Under the pieces are notes generated by a model. It was not told the origin of the DNA. It saw nothing but the letters and a program-made list of their open reading frames with translations, and did not search any database. DNA of 64,000 bases. Source: Bdellovibrionales bacterium RIFCSPHIGHO2_01_FULL_40_29. GTDB taxonomy: Bacteria > Bdellovibrionota > Bdellovibrionia > Bdellovibrionales > Bdellovibrionaceae. Location of the stretch: contig MEPU01000013.1 of NCBI GenBank assembly GCA_001771815.1, positions 1 through 64,000 on the forward strand, in the 5' to 3' direction. Within the stretch, counting starts at the first letter, position 1, and every line of letters starts with the position of its first letter. The position numbers were made by a program, and so were the translations under genes. Positions 46,014 through 54,103 of this stretch are shown here, in pieces.

Positions 46014-46910
46014 ATGCCAACGAACACAAAGACCACGCAAAATAAAACAAGCCAGAAAGTTAACCTCTCTACCAAGTGGAAAGAAGTAGACACTGCACGA
46101 GAGGACATAAAAGATACTTTTGGTTTCGTTCCAACTTTTATAAATAATTTTACAGATCAAAGTTTGCCAGGCGCCTGGGCCGAAGCAAAAGTAATGCGTT
46201 TTGGAACTAACACTGCATTAGATACAAAACTAAAAGGGCTCATTGCTGTTGGCGTTGGAGCTCAGATTCCCTGCGACATGATTAGTTACTTTGAACAAAA
46301 GGCTACTCTTGCAGATGGTGCCACTCGACAAGAGCAAATTGAAGCGGTCCTCATGGCGGCCATTACTCGACGCTGGAGTACGATGCTGAATGGGCTACAG
46401 CTTAATGAAGGCGAATTCAGAAAAGAAGCTGATCAGATCATGGCGTATGTTAAAAATATGATGGAAAATTTTAAAAGCAGTCCTCCCACTGAAGAAATGT
46501 TTTTGGTTAAGCCCGAAACTGCGGAAGAAGCTTACGATGATATCAAGAAGACTTTGGGTTTGATTCCAAAATTTTTCCAGCTTTTTCCAAAAGAAGGACT
46601 TGCTGGGGCCTGGAGCGAATTCAAAGGCCTACAACTCAATCCTTTTACCGCATTAAACGGAAAACAGAAGGAACTTATTGGTCTTGGCGTCGCGGCCCAA
46701 ATTCCTTGTGGATATTGCATTTACTTTCACCGTAGTGCCGCCAAATTATATGAAGCCACCGATCGCGAAATGAATGAAGCGCTCGCCGTTGCCGCGGACG
46801 TTCGTCATTGGAGTACGATATTTCATGGTCCGCAGATTGATTTTGCAAGTTTTAAAAAAGATGCTGACCAAATGTTGAAAAACTCATCCCAGCGCCAACT
46901 GCAATCCTAA
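46014..46910 (+). CDS. tandem carboxymuconolactone decarboxylase (AhpD-fold) protein
   Basis: A 298-residue protein with two AhpD-like domains. Domain 2 has the redox signature C232-G-Y-C235-x3-H239 (IPCGYCIYFHRSAA). Domain 1 keeps only the first Cys (IPCDMISYFEQ, Cys87) and lacks the second Cys and the His, so it is degenerate. The active half may act as a thiol peroxidase or peroxidase-reducing protein; the other half is probably structural. AAGGAG precedes ATG 46014. Isolated gene ended by a hairpin. Confidence 0.88.
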   Translation: MPTNTKTTQNKTSQKVNLSTKWKEVDTAREDIKDTFGFVPTFINNFTDQSLPGAWAEAKVMRFGTNTALDTKLKGLIAVGVGAQIPCDMISYFEQKATLADGATRQEQIEAVLMAAITRRWSTMLNGLQLNEGEFRKEADQIMAYVKNMMENFKSSPPTEEMFLVKPETAEEAYDDIKKTLGLIPKFFQLFPKEGLAGAWSEFKGLQLNPFTALNGKQKELIGLGVAAQIPCGYCIYFHRSAAKLYEATDREMNEALAVAADVRHWSTIFHGPQIDFASFKKDADQMLKNSSQRQLQS

Positions 46911-46932
46911 AATCCTAACTCACCTAAATTTC

Positions 46933-46957
46933 TTGGGCTGCCACTCGCGCAGCCCAA
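46933..46957. terminator. GC-rich terminator-like hairpin
   Basis: TTGGGCTGC (46933-46941) pairs with GCAGCCCAA (46949-46957) around a 7-nt loop, between convergent genes. No long T-run follows on either strand. Confidence 0.5.
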
Positions 46958-47003
46958 CTTCGGTTCCAAAGCAAAAACAAGAACGCGCGCCTACAGATCC
47001 TTT

Positions 47004-47801
47004 TTAATCCAGTTTGAAGGTAGATCTAAAAATTTTATCAAATAGTGCTGATGGTGCAAATCGTCTCAGTGGAGCTGTTCTTACGGCATCTTTGCCGACT
47101 GGATAGCGAAGCTTTGGTTTAGAACTTTCAACAGCCTCTAAGAATTTTGCCGCAACTAAATCCGGAGATGGCGATTCAGCAACACCAGTGGAGATAATTT
47201 GCGCCATCTGTTCTCTTTTTTTAGCGTAATCTTGAATAGGCAGATCAGGCTCTGATTGATGTGCGCTGATGGATGTATTCATAAAGCTGGGCTCAATTAA
47301 AATACTTCGAATGCCAAAAGACCGAACTTCGTGATCAAGACTTTCTGAATATCCTTCGAGCGCATGCTTTGTGGCGCCATAGAAAGTCACATAAGGACCG
47401 GGAAGAAAACCCAAGATAGAACTCGTATGCAGAATTCGGCCTGAACGTTGTTTTCTCATAATTGGCAGAGCTGCATTGGTGGCACGGATCGCGCCAAAAA
47501 AATTTGTTTCAAACATGGTTTTAATTTGTGAAATAGAACTTTCTTCGGCGGCGCCAACCATGGCAAAACCGGCGTTATTTATCAAGACATCGATGCGCCC
47601 GTTCTTCTCGATAATCTCAGCAAAAGCCTTTTTAACTGATTCATCATCATTGACATCAGCTTGGATTTCAAAAAACTCATTTACATTCATTTTGCGACGA
47701 GAAAGTCCATACACTGTATAGCCATTTTTCGCGAATAGCTTGGCTGTTGCTAAGCCAATTCCAGATGACGCTCCTGTTATAACCATTATTTTTTTATTCA
47801 T
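47004..47801 (-). CDS. SDR family oxidoreductase
   Basis: A 265-residue classical SDR: VITGASSGIGLATAKLFA, the Arg pair in LSRRKMNV (NADP preference), INNAGFAMVG, TSSILGFLPGPYVTFYGATK with catalytic Ser/Tyr/Lys, and LIEPSFMNT. Substrate unknown. It lies 33 nt after the old-yellow-enzyme gene, so the two probably form an operon reducing reactive carbonyl or enone compounds. Confidence 0.92.
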   Translation of the reverse strand: MNKKIMVITGASSGIGLATAKLFAKNGYTVYGLSRRKMNVNEFFEIQADVNDDESVKKAFAEIIEKNGRIDVLINNAGFAMVGAAEESSISQIKTMFETNFFGAIRATNAALPIMRKQRSGRILHTSSILGFLPGPYVTFYGATKHALEGYSESLDHEVRSFGIRSILIEPSFMNTSISAHQSEPDLPIQDYAKKREQMAQIISTGVAESPSPDLVAAKFLEAVESSKPKLRYPVGKDAVRTAPLRRFAPSALFDKIFRSTFKLD

Positions 47802-47834
47802 ATATCAATCCTTTCGATTTGAATTTTTATAATC

Positions 47835-48905
47835 TTAATAATCCGTGTAACCTTTTGGCCCAGGAGTATAAAACGTCGATGGATCTGGTTCACGAAGCGG
47901 AAGTCCTTGCTTAAGCTTTAATACAAGATCTGGATTTGAAATAAATGCTCGTCCAAAGGACACAAAATCCCCCTTGTTTTCCACTAAATCAGTTTCTGCC
48001 CGCTCTGAATCATATCCTCCGGATAAAATGTATGACCCTTTGAAATTTTGACGAATTAAACGCTTCACTTCCGAGTTTACAGCAGGTGCCCCGAGCGAGC
48101 CGTGATCCACGACATGTATGTAGAGAAGTTTTAAATCTGATAGCTTTTGAGCAAGCTCACCATAGAACGGCTCGATCCCGTCAAAGATTTCAGAACCGTT
48201 AAAAACTCCATACGGAGAAAGTCGAATCCCAACTCTATCTCCCCCGATGGCGTTGACCACAGCCTCGGCCACTTCAAGTGCAAAGCGCATTCTGTTCACA
48301 TTTGAACCACCATAATCATCACTTCTTTTGTTAGCCCCAGGATTAAGAAATTGTTCAATCAAATATCCATTTGCTCCGTGAATCTCGACTCCATCGAATC
48401 CGGCCTCGATCGCAAGTTTTGCTGATTGAGCATATTCTTGGATGGTTGATTTAATTTCCGTCACATTCATTTCCATAGAGACCGGATGTTCTTGCTCACC
48501 TTTAGCATCCGTCCACATTTTACCTGGCGCCTGTGTCGCTGAAGCCGAAAGTATTTTAGCGTCAGTCGGCATATTAGCAGAATGAGAAATGCGTCCTGTG
48601 TGCATGAGCTGAACAAAAATATGTCCGTCATTTTTGTGAACGGCGTCTGTCACCTTTTTCCAACCCTGCACCTGCTCCTGATTAAAAATCCCAGGAATAC
48701 GCGCATAACCAAGTCCATTAGGTGATGGAGATGTGCCTTCAGTTATGATCAGGCCCGCACCAGCGCGGGTCGAGTAATACTCAGTCATAAGATCATTTGG
48801 AATATTATTGATCGCGCGCGAACGCGTCAGCGGCGCCATCACAATTCTGTTTTTTAATTTCATTTTCCCCAAAGTTGCCGCTTCAAATAATTTTTTGTGG
48901 CTCAT
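47835..48905 (-). CDS. old yellow enzyme, alkene/N-ethylmaleimide reductase type
   Basis: A 356-residue FMN TIM-barrel enzyme reducing electrophilic alkenes with NADPH. Features: KNRIVMAPLTRSRA, YYSTRAGAGLIITEGTSPSP, FVQLMHTGRISH, DGVEIHGANGYLIEQFLNPG, NKRSDDYGG, FVSFGRAFISNPDL. The layout (OYE and SDR facing a TetR gene) resembles the nemRA electrophile response of E. coli. Operator-like repeats lie directly upstream. Confidence 0.93.
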   Translation of the reverse strand: MSHKKLFEAATLGKMKLKNRIVMAPLTRSRAINNIPNDLMTEYYSTRAGAGLIITEGTSPSPNGLGYARIPGIFNQEQVQGWKKVTDAVHKNDGHIFVQLMHTGRISHSANMPTDAKILSASATQAPGKMWTDAKGEQEHPVSMEMNVTEIKSTIQEYAQSAKLAIEAGFDGVEIHGANGYLIEQFLNPGANKRSDDYGGSNVNRMRFALEVAEAVVNAIGGDRVGIRLSPYGVFNGSEIFDGIEPFYGELAQKLSDLKLLYIHVVDHGSLGAPAVNSEVKRLIRQNFKGSYILSGGYDSERAETDLVENKGDFVSFGRAFISNPDLVLKLKQGLPLREPDPSTFYTPGPKGYTDY

Positions 48906-48923
48906 AGTGTCCCATACTCCTCG

Positions 48924-49100
48924 TTATATTATAGTTGTAATATAATAGTATGGTTATAATACAAAGGCAATTAATAACCGAAAGGTCTGTAAAAATGAAA
49001 AATACAGTCTCATTTAGAGATAAGCATGAAGGTCAGCCTTGGATTTGGCCTATTCACAGTTGATCAACCAAGTAGCCATGGTATAGTGGTCATAATATAA
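48924..49100. promoter_or_regulatory. repeated TetR-type operators between OYE and TetR genes
   Basis: TTATATTA (48924-48931) and TAATATAA (48938-48945) form a perfect 8-bp dyad. Similar sequences recur: TATAGTTGTAATATAAT (48930-48946), ATAGTATGGTTATAATAC (48945-48962) and TATAGTGGTCATAATATAA (49082-49100). The first two are close to the OYE promoter and the last abuts the TetR start, consistent with repression of both transcripts. Confidence 0.5.
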
Positions 49101-49117
49101 TGATGAAAGGAGCCCGT

Positions 49118-49699
49118 ATGCGATATGAAAAGGGGCATAAAGAAGAAACCCGCCAACACATACTTGATATTGCCTCCAAACAATTCCGTAAGGGCGGGAT
49201 CGAGGCCGTTGGATTAGCAGCAGTCATGAAAGACGCTGGCCTTACAAATGGAGCCTTTTATGCTCACTTTAAATCCAAGGAAGACTTGGTACGAGAAGTG
49301 TTGGCCTCAACTTTCGATAAACAAATTCAAACTTTTACGGAAGCACTTAAGAATGGTTTCACGATAGAAGATGCTATTCGCGAATATCTTTCGCCAAAAC
49401 AAAGAGATCAATGCGAGAAGAGCTGTCCAGCAGCGTCCTTAATGGCAGAAATTGCTCGTCATACAAAGGCAACTCGCAATATTTTCAACGACAAGGTTCA
49501 AAAAATGCTCGATCTTTTTTCTAACCAAATCAAAGAAGGCGATCCTGCGAAAAAACGACGAAAGGCCATTGCCATTTACGCCCAGCTCGTCGGCAGTATA
49601 CAACTTGCACGAGTTGCAACGGATAAAGAAGAGTCTGACCGTATTTTAGAAAGTGGAATTGAGGCAGCACTCGACATGGTGACAAGTACAACTTGTTGA
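49118..49699 (+). CDS. TetR-family repressor (NemR/AcrR-like)
   Basis: A 193-residue protein. HTH: HKEETRQHILDIASKQFRKG, GIEAVGLAAVMKDAGLTNGA, FYAHFKSKEDLVREVLAS. The ligand domain has two Cys close together (RDQCEKSCPAASLM) and one at the C-terminus, which could sense electrophiles as in NemR. AAAGGAG lies five bases before ATG 49118; earlier ATGs at 49100/49103 lack a site. It is divergent from the OYE-SDR operon. Confidence 0.92.
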   Translation: MRYEKGHKEETRQHILDIASKQFRKGGIEAVGLAAVMKDAGLTNGAFYAHFKSKEDLVREVLASTFDKQIQTFTEALKNGFTIEDAIREYLSPKQRDQCEKSCPAASLMAEIARHTKATRNIFNDKVQKMLDLFSNQIKEGDPAKKRRKAIAIYAQLVGSIQLARVATDKEESDRILESGIEAALDMVTSTTC

Positions 49700-49828
49700 T
49701 CCCTGATGGCCGCAGATCAATATTACCTAGACTACGCCCGAGAGCGGATTTTTCTCAACCCACCTGCGGTAATGGTCCTTTTACCGGCGACTCGGAGCAA
49801 GCGTTCACTCAGTTCTTGTTTAAAATTT

Positions 49829-50773
49829 TTAAGCCGTTCTCATAGTCTCTAACCAGTTTAAAATGGCTTTATTTGTTTCCTCAGGCATTTCTTGAGGAAT
49901 CCAGTGTCCACAATCCAAACTGACTTCTTTCACATTTGGTACAAAGTCAGCAAGGTTGTTAGACTTTGGAATTAAATCACGACTGCCATAGATCATAAGT
50001 GTTGGCTGTCGGATAATTGGATTTACGTTTGCCAATAAATTCCAGTTACGGTCAAGATTCCTGTACCAGTTTATACTGCTTGTAAATCCTGAGGCCTTAA
50101 ATGCAGACACGAAAACAGCTAGTTCGCTATCATTCATTATGGGCTCACCAAGTGGCGTTCTCGATCTTGCAAGATTTATCATCATCATACCCTTGCCAAA
50201 CGACGCTGGAGGAACATTCTTGCGGAAGATGTTACTAAGGAACTGAGAGGTATTTTCCTCCAAAACTGCGTCTGCGACGCCTGGCTGTCGATTGAAATGG
50301 ACAAAATAGTAGTCACTTCCAAGGAATTCTTCCATTAACTCGATCCAAGGCCTCTCCCCACGCTCTTGGTATGGCAAGGCTAAGTTTATCACTCCACTAA
50401 CTCTCTCTGGATGTAGTAACGTTAATCCCCAGACAACCATCGCTCCCCAATCATGCCCCACAAAAGTGGCCTTTTCGTATCCATAGTGATCAAGGAGCCC
50501 AACAAGATCGGCCGACAAGTGTTCAATGTCATAAGCTGCGACTTCTGCTGGGCGGGATGAGTTGCCATAACCTCGCTGGTTTGGAACTATGACATGATAG
50601 CCAGCCGCCACTAATGCAGGGATTTGAAATCGCCATGAAAAAGCATGCTCTGGCCAGCCATGACAAAGTATAATCGGCTTTCCAAAGTTTTGTTGGCCAG
50701 CTTCAAAGACCTCGAGCTCAATATTATTGACTGAAATAATACTGGGATTTGGAAAATTTATTGAGCTTATCAT
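49829..50773 (-). CDS. epoxide-hydrolase-like alpha/beta hydrolase
   Basis: A 314-residue protein of the epoxide hydrolase/haloalkane dehalogenase group: oxyanion HGWPEHAFSWR, nucleophile elbow VGHDWGAMVVW (Asp), cap-domain Tyr segments, acid region YGSRDLIP and catalytic His in DCGHWIPQEMPEE. The Asp nucleophile fits epoxide opening. GGAG precedes ATG 50773; upstream in-frame codons encode an unrelated hydrophobic stretch. It is divergent from a WYL regulator that probably controls it. Confidence 0.9.
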   Translation of the reverse strand: MISSINFPNPSIISVNNIELEVFEAGQQNFGKPIILCHGWPEHAFSWRFQIPALVAAGYHVIVPNQRGYGNSSRPAEVAAYDIEHLSADLVGLLDHYGYEKATFVGHDWGAMVVWGLTLLHPERVSGVINLALPYQERGERPWIELMEEFLGSDYYFVHFNRQPGVADAVLEENTSQFLSNIFRKNVPPASFGKGMMMINLARSRTPLGEPIMNDSELAVFVSAFKASGFTSSINWYRNLDRNWNLLANVNPIIRQPTLMIYGSRDLIPKSNNLADFVPNVKEVSLDCGHWIPQEMPEETNKAILNWLETMRTA

Positions 50774-50850
50774 TGTACTTTTCTCCTCTTTACTTGATTG
50801 TAAGATAATATGTGCCACTAATTGGCATATTTGTGTGGTAGTATTAAAAT

Positions 50851-51585
50851 ATGGCAAAAGGTAGCTTAAGAGAAAAAAAAGAAAGACAAGAACAGATTGT
50901 AGATTGCCTTCGGTCAGAGGCTTACTGGACAAGTCAAAAACTTTGCAACCACCTCAATACTAGCTATCGTACTCTCATGAGAGATCTTGCAGAGCTCAAA
51001 GAGGCCGGAGTTCCTATAGAGTCCGAAAGAGGACGTGGCGGCGGGATTTCGCTTGTTGGTCGATGGGGGATCCGAAATTTACACTTAAATAATTCTGAAG
51101 TAATTTCATTGTTAGTTTCACTGGCAATAACAGAATCCATCAAGTCACCGATACTCGTGGATAATGTACGTTCGATAAAAAATCGAATTTCATCTGCATT
51201 TCCAATTGAACAACAACAAGTCATTTCCAAAATAAGAAAGCGAATATTAGTAGGTAACATAGCCTCCGAAAATGTAATTCGGAGTTATTCACCCCCTCGA
51301 CAATCCGTTTTATCAGACCTCACAGATAGTTTTTTTAATCTTAATAAAATTGAAATTAGATATTTATCCTCCAAGAACGAAATCACTGATCGATTAATTG
51401 AACCTCAAATGTTGGCCTTAGAATTTCCCGTTTGGTATTTCTTATGCTGGGATGAACTACGCCAAGACGCGAGATTATTTAGAATTGATAGAATCTTATC
51501 TACTAAAAAAACCAATATGACGTTCAAGATTAGAAGGAGTGACGCTTTTATGGAGGGAGCACATGAGTTATTCAACAATATTTAG
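50851..51585 (+). CDS. HTH/WYL-domain transcriptional regulator (YafY-like)
   Basis: A 244-residue protein: an N-terminal winged helix (QEQIVDCLRSEAYWTSQKLC, TSYRTLMRDLAELKEAGVPI, ESERGRGGGISL) and a C-terminal WYL domain with the L-x-P-x2-L and WYF signature (EPQMLALEFPVWYFLCWDEL) plus RLFRIDRILS. WYL domains sense nucleic acid or small ligands. It faces the epoxide-hydrolase-like gene and is the last gene before the defence island. Confidence 0.9.
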   Translation: MAKGSLREKKERQEQIVDCLRSEAYWTSQKLCNHLNTSYRTLMRDLAELKEAGVPIESERGRGGGISLVGRWGIRNLHLNNSEVISLLVSLAITESIKSPILVDNVRSIKNRISSAFPIEQQQVISKIRKRILVGNIASENVIRSYSPPRQSVLSDLTDSFFNLNKIEIRYLSSKNEITDRLIEPQMLALEFPVWYFLCWDELRQDARLFRIDRILSTKKTNMTFKIRRSDAFMEGAHELFNNI

Positions 51586-51615
51586 AATTCAACCGACCTA
51601 AAGAACAAGACTAAA

Positions 51616-51640
51616 AGTGGTTCGATTCCCACCACCATCT
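51616..51640 (+). other. tRNA/tmRNA 3'-end-like fragment, possible attachment site
   Basis: AGTGGTTCGATTCCCACC contains the T-loop consensus GGTTCGATTCC at the border of the defence island. No D-arm or anticodon arm lies upstream, and the T-stem 5' arm is imperfect, so it is not a tRNA gene. Such 3' fragments are typical of integration borders. AGTGGTTCG recurs at 51721-51729. No integrase gene and no second copy of the fragment are in this window. Confidence 0.4.
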
Positions 51641-51703
51641 GACCTAACCAATGGATAGGCGAACACCCTTCACAAAAATAAAGTTGAGCTAAATTAAATA
51701 CTT

Positions 51704-51730
51704 ACGAACCACTCAAATCGAGTGGTTCGT
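51704..51730. terminator. perfect 11-bp hairpin at island border
   Basis: ACGAACCACTC (51704-51714) and GAGTGGTTCGT (51720-51730) form a perfect stem with a 5-nt loop. Followed by CTAGAAATTT, so only a weak T-run. It could end transcription from the WYL gene or the opposing membrane-protein gene. Confidence 0.5.
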
Positions 51731-51825
51731 CTAGAAATTTGGTGGAGGTGGAAAGCCGTCCACGTAATGTGTTGATCGTACTGGGGATTGCGGTTCGGAG
51801 CAAGGAGGCTGGCATCAACAAGGCA

Positions 51826-53277
51826 TCAGTTTCTTATCTTCGTTCTAACTTTCCACAATGCTGCGGCTAAAGCAGACCTGGACTTTGCAATTTCCTGCTG
51901 CTCATCCGGAGTAAACCCGGCAAAGGTCTGCTTCAAGTTCAGACGATATGGCCGCAAGTAGAACCTCAACTGATTAACAAGTTTACGAAGTTTATATTTA
52001 TAAAAGAAAAATGAATAGGCGTTTTCAATTAGCTGTAACAGCTCCAGAAAAAACAATAGAGCGAACCTACTGTCAATCCATGCGCTGAACTTGTCGAACC
52101 CAAATCTGGCCTTATGACGTTCCAAAATCAACTTCAAATACCATAGCTGATTTCTTATGGACCCGGCATCGAGAATTTTGAATTGCCAATCGAAGTCCGT
52201 GTACCGCATGTGTCCGACGTTAATATCTTTTATCGACTCTGAGCCAATCGTCAGTCTGGAGTTTCGGTCGGGAAACTCATAAACATGTCGGTCTGACCTA
52301 TCAAAAAATGGAGTCTCTGACGCCTTATTGTACTGAATCACATTCGTAATAGTAACACTCAATAATTCTTCTGAATTTTTTGGCTGAAATGCAACCAATC
52401 TACCTTTGTTGATTCGATTTTCTGAGGACAGAATTTCAACTAATGGAACGCCAACCCTGGCACTGAATTTATATGGCTCAAAAATTTTCTCACAGGGATG
52501 ACGAAACATATCCAGCCATTTATGGAAAATATATAAAATCCCCTCGGAGATCAAATTTAAGGTCGATAAAAGAATCAGAATTCCAAAAGCCAAAACTAAA
52601 ACCACTATAAAGAAAACTAGAAACGAAATTCCTTCAACTATTTTTATGGGAATTAAATAGAAGAAATTTTTCCAGCCAAGCTTTGCGTTCAAAAATTCAA
52701 ATCGATTTGCTTGTTTGGTTCCGTCCAACAAGTGTCGCAAACGCCTTTTCCTCATTTTATCTGTTACAAAAAACGAACAAAACTTCCTCAGTATAAAAGA
52801 AGCAAAATGATAACTTGCTACAAAAAAATCTGACAGGTCTGATTTGGAATACCACTCCAGAAATCCAATGACGACGGCAACTGCAATACTACAAAAAACT
52901 GCAAATGTAGATACGACAAAGACCAGTGTCGCCACAAGATAGGAAAGCTGTACAGGTTTCTTATTTAAGAAGATGTAGCCAAACAGACCCTGATTAAGCT
53001 GAGTGTCGGTCAAAAACTTGATGTACTCGTCAGACGGTTGAAATCCGAAAGGATTCAAAATGTGGAGTAGCTCGGGAATGTGCGGATGAACCAAAGAGCT
53101 ATCAAAAATATAAATGATAATGGTCGAAAAAATAAAAGAGGCTATTACTTGGAAAGTCTTGCCGCCATAAAAACGTGCTGATGAAAAACAAAATTTCGCA
53201 AGGATATGAAGAAATACGAAACCAGGAAGGCCAAACAATGCAGCCAATAATAAACTACCAGTTTTGAGCTCTTCCAC
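51826..53277 (-). CDS. multi-span membrane protein of unknown function
   Basis: A 483-residue protein. Hydrophobic helices lie near residues 7-27, 40-60, 110-140, 150-165 and 208-245; the C-terminal ~210 residues are mostly soluble, with a beta-rich part (LVAFQPKNSEELLSVTITNV, YEFPDRNSRLTIGSESIKDI) and a helical end. The first TM region (LAALFGLPGFVFLHILA) resembles DUF6338-type proteins, but I am not sure. It follows the small gene at 53283 by 5 nt. A defence role is suggested only by location. Confidence 0.65.
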   Translation of the reverse strand: MEELKTGSLLLAALFGLPGFVFLHILAKFCFSSARFYGGKTFQVIASFIFSTIIIYIFDSSLVHPHIPELLHILNPFGFQPSDEYIKFLTDTQLNQGLFGYIFLNKKPVQLSYLVATLVFVVSTFAVFCSIAVAVVIGFLEWYSKSDLSDFFVASYHFASFILRKFCSFFVTDKMRKRRLRHLLDGTKQANRFEFLNAKLGWKNFFYLIPIKIVEGISFLVFFIVVLVLAFGILILLSTLNLISEGILYIFHKWLDMFRHPCEKIFEPYKFSARVGVPLVEILSSENRINKGRLVAFQPKNSEELLSVTITNVIQYNKASETPFFDRSDRHVYEFPDRNSRLTIGSESIKDINVGHMRYTDFDWQFKILDAGSIRNQLWYLKLILERHKARFGFDKFSAWIDSRFALLFFLELLQLIENAYSFFFYKYKLRKLVNQLRFYLRPYRLNLKQTFAGFTPDEQQEIAKSRSALAAALWKVRTKIRN

Positions 53278-53282
53278 TCAGG

Positions 53283-53546
53283 TTACTTAGCTTGGGCGCG
53301 TTTTGGATGCTTCGGAACCACGATGTTCCAATTACCCTTCAGTTGCCCCAGATGGGTTGTGCGGTAAGCACTATCAACATCTGAATCAACGACTCGTCGG
53401 CTGCGAAACAAGTCTGTCACATCAGTAGTTGCTACTGAAATGACAGCAGAGGCCTTTTCGAGGACACGGGTGTACATAGAAGTAGTTTTGGCACTCGCCA
53501 GTTGTTCTGTTTGCATTAGAGACTGGTTTTCATCATGTTTTTTCAT
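53283..53546 (-). CDS. small soluble protein, unknown function
   Basis: An 87-residue protein (ATG 53546, AAGG upstream; GTG 53555 is alternative) with a polar N-terminus, a central KASAVISVATTDVTDLFRSR and a basic C-terminus (VPKHPKRAQAK). No family recognised. Co-transcribed with the membrane protein and divergent from the XRE gene, so the operator at 53639-53668 may control both. Confidence 0.55.
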   Translation of the reverse strand: MKKHDENQSLMQTEQLASAKTTSMYTRVLEKASAVISVATTDVTDLFRSRRVVDSDVDSAYRTTHLGQLKGNWNIVVPKHPKRAQAK

Positions 53547-53638
53547 AAATGTCACCTTGTTCCTCCTTCTGCAATCCTGATGTACTTATCGGCATCAAGA
53601 CTCTTGTTCAAAATATGTGCAATAAACTCGCCATTTGT

Positions 53639-53668
53639 CTATGCCTAAAGAAAGGCATAGCCTATGCC
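53639..53668. promoter_or_regulatory. three-half-site operator for the XRE regulator
   Basis: CTATGCC (53639-53645), GGCATAG (53654-53660) and CTATGCC (53662-53668) are exact copies or inverses of one heptamer. The last two form the 15-nt palindrome GGCATAG-C-CTATGCC and the first two a dyad with an 8-nt spacer. The set ends 12 nt before the XRE start codon, as in controller-protein operators of restriction-modification systems. Confidence 0.65.
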
Positions 53669-53680
53669 GATATAGTATCA

Positions 53681-54055
53681 ATGAATTCCGAAGATACAAA
53701 TAAAAACAGTATTATTGAGAGTTTAATCACATATATGCGAATTGGAAGCCTCGATTCAGAAGGCATAATTCTTGTTCAGGAAGGCATAATTCGTGAGGTT
53801 TTTGGAAAACTCCCTGAGGCGGCATTGGTACAGTTGGGCCACAGAGGTGACACTTCAGCACCACAGATTGATGACATCGAGTTCAGATCATGGGCTGTCG
53901 GCCAGCGCAACGCAAGGGGCTGGGGGCAGTCAAAGCTGGCAAGACATATTGGAGCCCGGGCCGAACAGATTAACCGATTTGAAAAAGGGAAAAAGCCGCT
54001 GAAGGCAGAATACCTGACGAAAATTCGAAATCTATTTCTCGGCATAGCGGAGTAA
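53681..54055 (+). CDS. XRE-family HTH regulator, controller-like
   Basis: A 124-residue protein whose C-terminal half is an XRE HTH: FRSWAVGQRNARGWGQSKLA, RHIGARAEQINRFEKGKKPL, KAEYLTKIRNLF. The N-terminal ~70 residues are acidic and helical (SIIESLITYMRIGSLDSEGI). ATG 53681 is preferred because an operator-like repeat array ends just upstream, although no clear ribosome site is seen. It likely represses itself and the divergent pair. Confidence 0.75.
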   Translation: MNSEDTNKNSIIESLITYMRIGSLDSEGIILVQEGIIREVFGKLPEAALVQLGHRGDTSAPQIDDIEFRSWAVGQRNARGWGQSKLARHIGARAEQINRFEKGKKPLKAEYLTKIRNLFLGIAE

Positions 54056-54103
54056 ATTAAAGTAGCCGACAGTTAACCAACTATTTTAATGAAGTGAATC
54101 TGC

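Noticed and set aside
49700-49828. Gene or RNA in the gap after the second TetR gene
   Set aside because: No open frame with ribosome site and no stable stem-loop with T-run that I could find.
51586-51660. Possible tRNA gene at the island border
   Set aside because: Only the T-loop region fits. No acceptor 5' strand, D-arm or anticodon arm is found upstream and the T-stem does not pair well, so it was kept only as a fragment.
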